DNA from: Hyphomicrobiaceae bacterium
Lineage (GTDB): Bacteria; Pseudomonadota; Alphaproteobacteria; Rhizobiales; Hyphomicrobiaceae
Direction: 5' to 3'
Assembly (NCBI GenBank): GCA_030655135.1
Contig: JAURWC010000009.1
Span: forward strand, 186,001 to 250,000
DNA length: 64,000 bases
Shown: piece after piece, positions 61,210 through 64,000 of the stretch
How positions within the stretch are numbered: position 1 is the first letter of the stretch
Layout of the letters: each line of letters opens with the position of its first letter
The notes under the pieces: model-generated
Databases searched by the model: none
What the model was told of the DNA's origin: nothing
The model's input: only the letters and a program-made list of their open reading frames with translations
Made by a program: the position numbers and the translations under genes

Positions 61210-62076
61210 CTAGCCAGTCGCCAAGATTCCACGCAGTCCCTCGCGGTAAGTCGGATAGCGCAACGCCACGCCGAGATCGCCCTTCAGCCGTGCGTTGGAA
61301 ACGCGCCGGTTGGACTCGTAGAAACTCTGCGCCATTGGCGACAGCTTGGCGTCCTCGAACGCGATCTCCGGCGGTGGCGCCACGCCGATAAGCTCGGCGG
61401 CATACGTGATGACATCTTGCGGCGGTGCGGGCTCATCGTCGGCGACGTTGTAGATGTCATGCATCCCGCGACCGGTCATAGCCGCCGCCAGCACGCGCGC
61501 GATGTCGTCGACATGAATGCGATTGAAAACCTGGCCCGGCTTGATGATGCGTTGCGCCCTGCCCGATCGCAGGCCGTCGAATGCACTGCGCCCGGGACCA
61601 TAAATGCCCGCGAGCCGGAAAATCTGCGCCTGGCGGCCGCGCGCCGCAAGTCGCGTCAGCCAGTCTCGCTCTGCCGCGATGCGCCAGCGCGTGCGGTCGA
61701 AATCACCGCTGACGTCGCTGGCCTCATCCACCCAGCCGCCGAACGTATTGCCGTAGACGCCGACCGTCGATAGATACCCCGCCCACGCTAAATCCGCTGC
61801 GTCACACAACTGGCTGCCATACACGCGCAAGACGGCATCGCCCTGTTCGTCTGGCGGCGCCGACGTCAGGACGTGCGTCGCCGACGCCAGCGCGTCCGCG
61901 ATGCCGGCATCGCCTCTGTCCCCATCAAAAACGAACGCCTCAAATCCCTGGCCCCGCAGGCTCGCAGCGCCGTCCTCGGTCCGCGCCGTGCCGGCAACAT
62001 GCCAGCCGGCTGTCCTCAGCGGACGCGCCAACGCACGCGCCGTGTAGCCCAATCCGAAGCAGAAGAGCCGGCTCAT
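61210..62076 (-). CDS. NAD-dependent epimerase/dehydratase-like (extended SDR) protein
   Basis: The 288-residue protein starts MSRLFCFGLGYTARALARPL (a GxGxxA-type dinucleotide loop) and has STVGVYGNTFGGWVDE in place of the usual YxxxK block, then LAGIYGPGRSAFDGLRSG and VHVDDIARVLAAAMTGRGMHDIYNVADDEPAPPQDV-type blocks. Members are called SDR family NAD(P)-binding proteins. The catalytic tyrosine is not clearly in place. The start overlaps the queG stop (ATGA), as in many Hyphomicrobiales. Confidence 0.85.
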   Translation of the reverse strand: MSRLFCFGLGYTARALARPLRTAGWHVAGTARTEDGAASLRGQGFEAFVFDGDRGDAGIADALASATHVLTSAPPDEQGDAVLRVYGSQLCDAADLAWAGYLSTVGVYGNTFGGWVDEASDVSGDFDRTRWRIAAERDWLTRLAARGRQAQIFRLAGIYGPGRSAFDGLRSGRAQRIIKPGQVFNRIHVDDIARVLAAAMTGRGMHDIYNVADDEPAPPQDVITYAAELIGVAPPPEIAFEDAKLSPMAQSFYESNRRVSNARLKGDLGVALRYPTYREGLRGILATG

Positions 62077-63254
62077 AACGTTGCCTCGGCTGGCGCCGGA
62101 TGCGTACCGAATTGCCATTCGGCGATGACGGCCGCATCACTCTCGTCGCCGAGTGCCGCCGACCGCAAATCCGCCACCTCGCCATCGTCGAGCAGCTGTT
62201 GCAACGCCCAGACCGCCATCGCCCGAACAAGCGGAGAGGTCGAGCCGAGATGCTGCCGCACCGGCTCGGCAAGTGCGCGGTCGCCGGAGTTCCCGGCAGC
62301 GATCAGCACGTTGCGTAGAAAGCGATCGCGCCCCGTACGCTTCACCGGCGTGCCACGAAACCGCTCACGGAAACCGTCATCGTCGAGCGCCAGCAACTCC
62401 TGCAACGACGGCAGAACCGCCCCCGAAACAGCTGCGAACTTGGCTTCGCGCGACGCCTCGGCAAACTTGTTCCACGGGCAGACGGCCAAACAGTCGTCAC
62501 ACCCGAAAACGCGATTGCCGATTGCCTGCCGGAACGCGCGATCGATATGCCCCTTGTGCTCGATCGTCAGGTACGCGATGCAGCGCCGCGCATCGAGCTG
62601 ATACGGCGCCGGAAAAGCCTGCGTCGGGCACACGTCGAGGCAGCGGCGGCAGCTGCCGCAATGATCCTGCTCAGCCGCGTCCGGCTCCAACTCGGCCATG
62701 CTGGCGATGGCGCCGAGAAACAGCCACGACCCGTGCGTGCGCGACACGAGGTTCGTGTGCTTGCCCTGCCAGCCCAGCCCCGCCGCTTGTGCCAGCGGCT
62801 TCTCCATCAGCGGCGCCGTGTCGACGAACACCTTCACGTCCTGCCCCGAAGCTGAGCAGAACCATCGCGCCAGCTGCTTCAGCCTGGCCTTGACCACGTC
62901 ATGATAATCTTTGCCTTGGGCATAGACGGAAACGATCCCGCGAGACGTCTGCTTCAGTCCATCCATCGGATCGCTTTGGGGCGCATAGCTCATGCCCAGC
63001 ATGATGATCGAGCGCACCTCTGGCCAGAGCACGCGCGGATCGCGCCGCCGCTCCGCCGTCGTCTCCAACCAGTCCATGTCGCCGTGGCGGCCATCCGAAA
63101 GGAACGTCATCAGGCGGTCGCCGGCCGGCCCGATGGCATCCGGGCTCGTCACGTTGACGGCATCGAACCCGAGCGCGCGCGCATGGTCCAGCAGCGCCGC
63201 TTTCAAATCGAGCGGATTGGGCGTCGGCGAAACGGATTTTGCGGCAGCGGGCAT
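62073..63254 (-). CDS. queG: Epoxyqueuosine reductase
   Basis: QueG (393 residues) reduces epoxyqueuosine in tRNA to queuosine with cobalamin and two 4Fe-4S clusters. CGSCRRCLDVCPTQAF and CDDCLAVCPWNKFAE carry the cluster cysteines. A C-terminal HEAT-like end is present. ATG 63254 (MPAAAKSVSPTPNPLDLK) is used. It starts 14 bases after the GST stop, in a three-gene operon with the SDR. Confidence 0.95.
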   Translation of the reverse strand: MPAAAKSVSPTPNPLDLKAALLDHARALGFDAVNVTSPDAIGPAGDRLMTFLSDGRHGDMDWLETTAERRRDPRVLWPEVRSIIMLGMSYAPQSDPMDGLKQTSRGIVSVYAQGKDYHDVVKARLKQLARWFCSASGQDVKVFVDTAPLMEKPLAQAAGLGWQGKHTNLVSRTHGSWLFLGAIASMAELEPDAAEQDHCGSCRRCLDVCPTQAFPAPYQLDARRCIAYLTIEHKGHIDRAFRQAIGNRVFGCDDCLAVCPWNKFAEASREAKFAAVSGAVLPSLQELLALDDDGFRERFRGTPVKRTGRDRFLRNVLIAAGNSGDRALAEPVRQHLGSTSPLVRAMAVWALQQLLDDGEVADLRSAALGDESDAAVIAEWQFGTHPAPAEATL

Positions 63255-63268
63255 GGCCCTGTTAGACC

Positions 63269-63961
63269 TCAAAAATCGAGATCGGTATAGATTAACGGCG
63301 GGGGCAACCCCGGCAGCCGGTCCGTCAAAATCGGCCGGAAGGCCTTGCGAGATTTGATCCGCGAGTACCAGGTGCGCACTGAAGGAAAGTCATCCCAGGG
63401 AACCTCGCCCAGGTAGTCCGCACAGGAAAGGTGAGCTGCCGCCGCCATGTCGGCGAAGCTCAAGTCGTCCCCAGCCAGCCAGCCGTGCTGATCGGCCAGG
63501 TGCGTCAGGTAACTCATGTGATAGCGCAGGTTGGCGCGGATGGCGCGCAACACGCCCGTATCTGGCGCTTGCGGCACGTCTGGCCGCATGCGCGAGTAGA
63601 CCTTCTCGGCCAGCAGCTCACGCGTTACTTCCCGGTTCATCTTGCCGTGGAACCAGTCCACCAGCCGACGCACTTCGGCACGCTTCGCCGGATTGCCGGG
63701 AAACAGCGGCCCGTCCTCACGCGGCGTCTCTTCGCCCGCGCGCTCGTCGGCCAGAAACTCTGAGATTGCATAGGCGCCGCATACGACGCTCGCCCCCGTC
63801 TGCAGCACGGGCAATTCCCCCGCCGGGTTCAACGCCAGGAACGCCTCGCGCCATTCCCAAGGAAACTCTTCGACGAGTTCGACCTCCGTCTCAAGCTCGC
63901 CCAGCGCGACACGGATCGAGCGCGAATGCGGGCAGAGACGGAAATGCGTGAGAGAATACAT
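63269..63961 (-). CDS. Glutathione S-transferase family protein
   Basis: The 230-residue protein has an N-terminal thioredoxin-like domain (MYSLTHFRLCPHSRSIRVALGEL, ALNPAGELPVLQTG, AYAISEFLADE) and a helical C-terminal domain (about 90-220: WLAGDDLSFADMAAAAHLSCADYLGEVPWDDFPSVRTWYSRIKSRKAF). The first-domain Cys (LCPHS) and Pro (ELPVL) are kept. It is the first gene of GST-queG-SDR. Substrate not assignable. Confidence 0.92.
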   Translation of the reverse strand: MYSLTHFRLCPHSRSIRVALGELETEVELVEEFPWEWREAFLALNPAGELPVLQTGASVVCGAYAISEFLADERAGEETPREDGPLFPGNPAKRAEVRRLVDWFHGKMNREVTRELLAEKVYSRMRPDVPQAPDTGVLRAIRANLRYHMSYLTHLADQHGWLAGDDLSFADMAAAAHLSCADYLGEVPWDDFPSVRTWYSRIKSRKAFRPILTDRLPGLPPPLIYTDLDF

Positions 63962-64000
63962 TGCGTCCAGTCCAACCCTTGAACTTGAATGGTGTCAGCC

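Overview
The window is GC-rich chromosomal DNA of an alphaproteobacterium, most likely order Hyphomicrobiales (Rhizobiales); the genus cannot be fixed from the sequence alone. The pointers are the proB-proA-nadD-rsfS-rlmH cluster, an msrPQ pair, a GTTC-N7-GTTC (alphaproteobacterial LexA-type) operator, Hyphomicrobiales-type conserved hypotheticals and a GST-queG-SDR cluster. Most of the window is core housekeeping on both strands, with small accessory insertions. No phage, IS element, CRISPR array, rRNA or ordinary tRNA was seen.

Layout. 1-5.2 kb: 3' part of a large membrane/coiled-coil protein with an internal duplication, then a secreted vWA protein. 5.2-10.4 kb: uup, pheS-rplT-rpmI (no pheT next to pheS), cspA, infA. 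10.4-13.7 kb: a transporter and a glycosyltransferase/LpxH-like pair. 14-22 kb: leuB, an HsdR-N-like protein, ynfA, proB, proA, nadD, an inserted toxin-antitoxin pair, rsfS, rlmH. 22-26.7 kb: a frameshifted diguanylate cyclase, an SDR, vapBC, yqhA, a DUF4174 protein. 26.7-32.4 kb: lepA, a phasin-like protein, a VOC/coiled-coil fusion, msrPQ. 32.5-37.3 kb: DNA repair genes, namely a radical SAM protein plus UdgX operon under an SOS box and a separate deoxyinosine glycosylase. 37.3-40.1 kb: efp divergent from epmA-epmB. 40.9-43.2 kb: a non-coding region followed by a Ro60/Rsr gene. 43.2-55 kb: acyl-CoA dehydrogenase, YihY, YceI/cytochrome b561, speD, AsmA, nuclease, CreD, an Ntn-hydrolase-like protein. 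55-59.4 kb: tctA-tctC-tctB with a cupin regulator. 59.6-64 kb: a coiled-coil secreted protein, then GST-queG-SDR.

The most interesting region is 41.29-41.82 kb. Three tandem non-coding RNA candidates lie directly upstream of a TROVE/vWA (Ro60, Rsr) gene. All three share the same two sequence blocks, and each is closed by its own self-complementary terminal stem of different sequence. The first carries a circularly permuted tRNA-like module: T arm, 3' acceptor strand, short loop, 5' acceptor strand, D arm. This matches the known bacterial Y RNA (YrlA) architecture. The other two lack the complete tRNA mimic. Second in interest is the radical SAM/UdgX operon, which has a perfect GTTC-N7-GTTC box just upstream of its start.

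Dispersed intergenic palindromes (GGGTCAGACC family, a TTGGGTC bipartite element, CCCTCTCCCC hairpins, GTCATCC hairpins) recur through the window and often sit where terminators would be expected.
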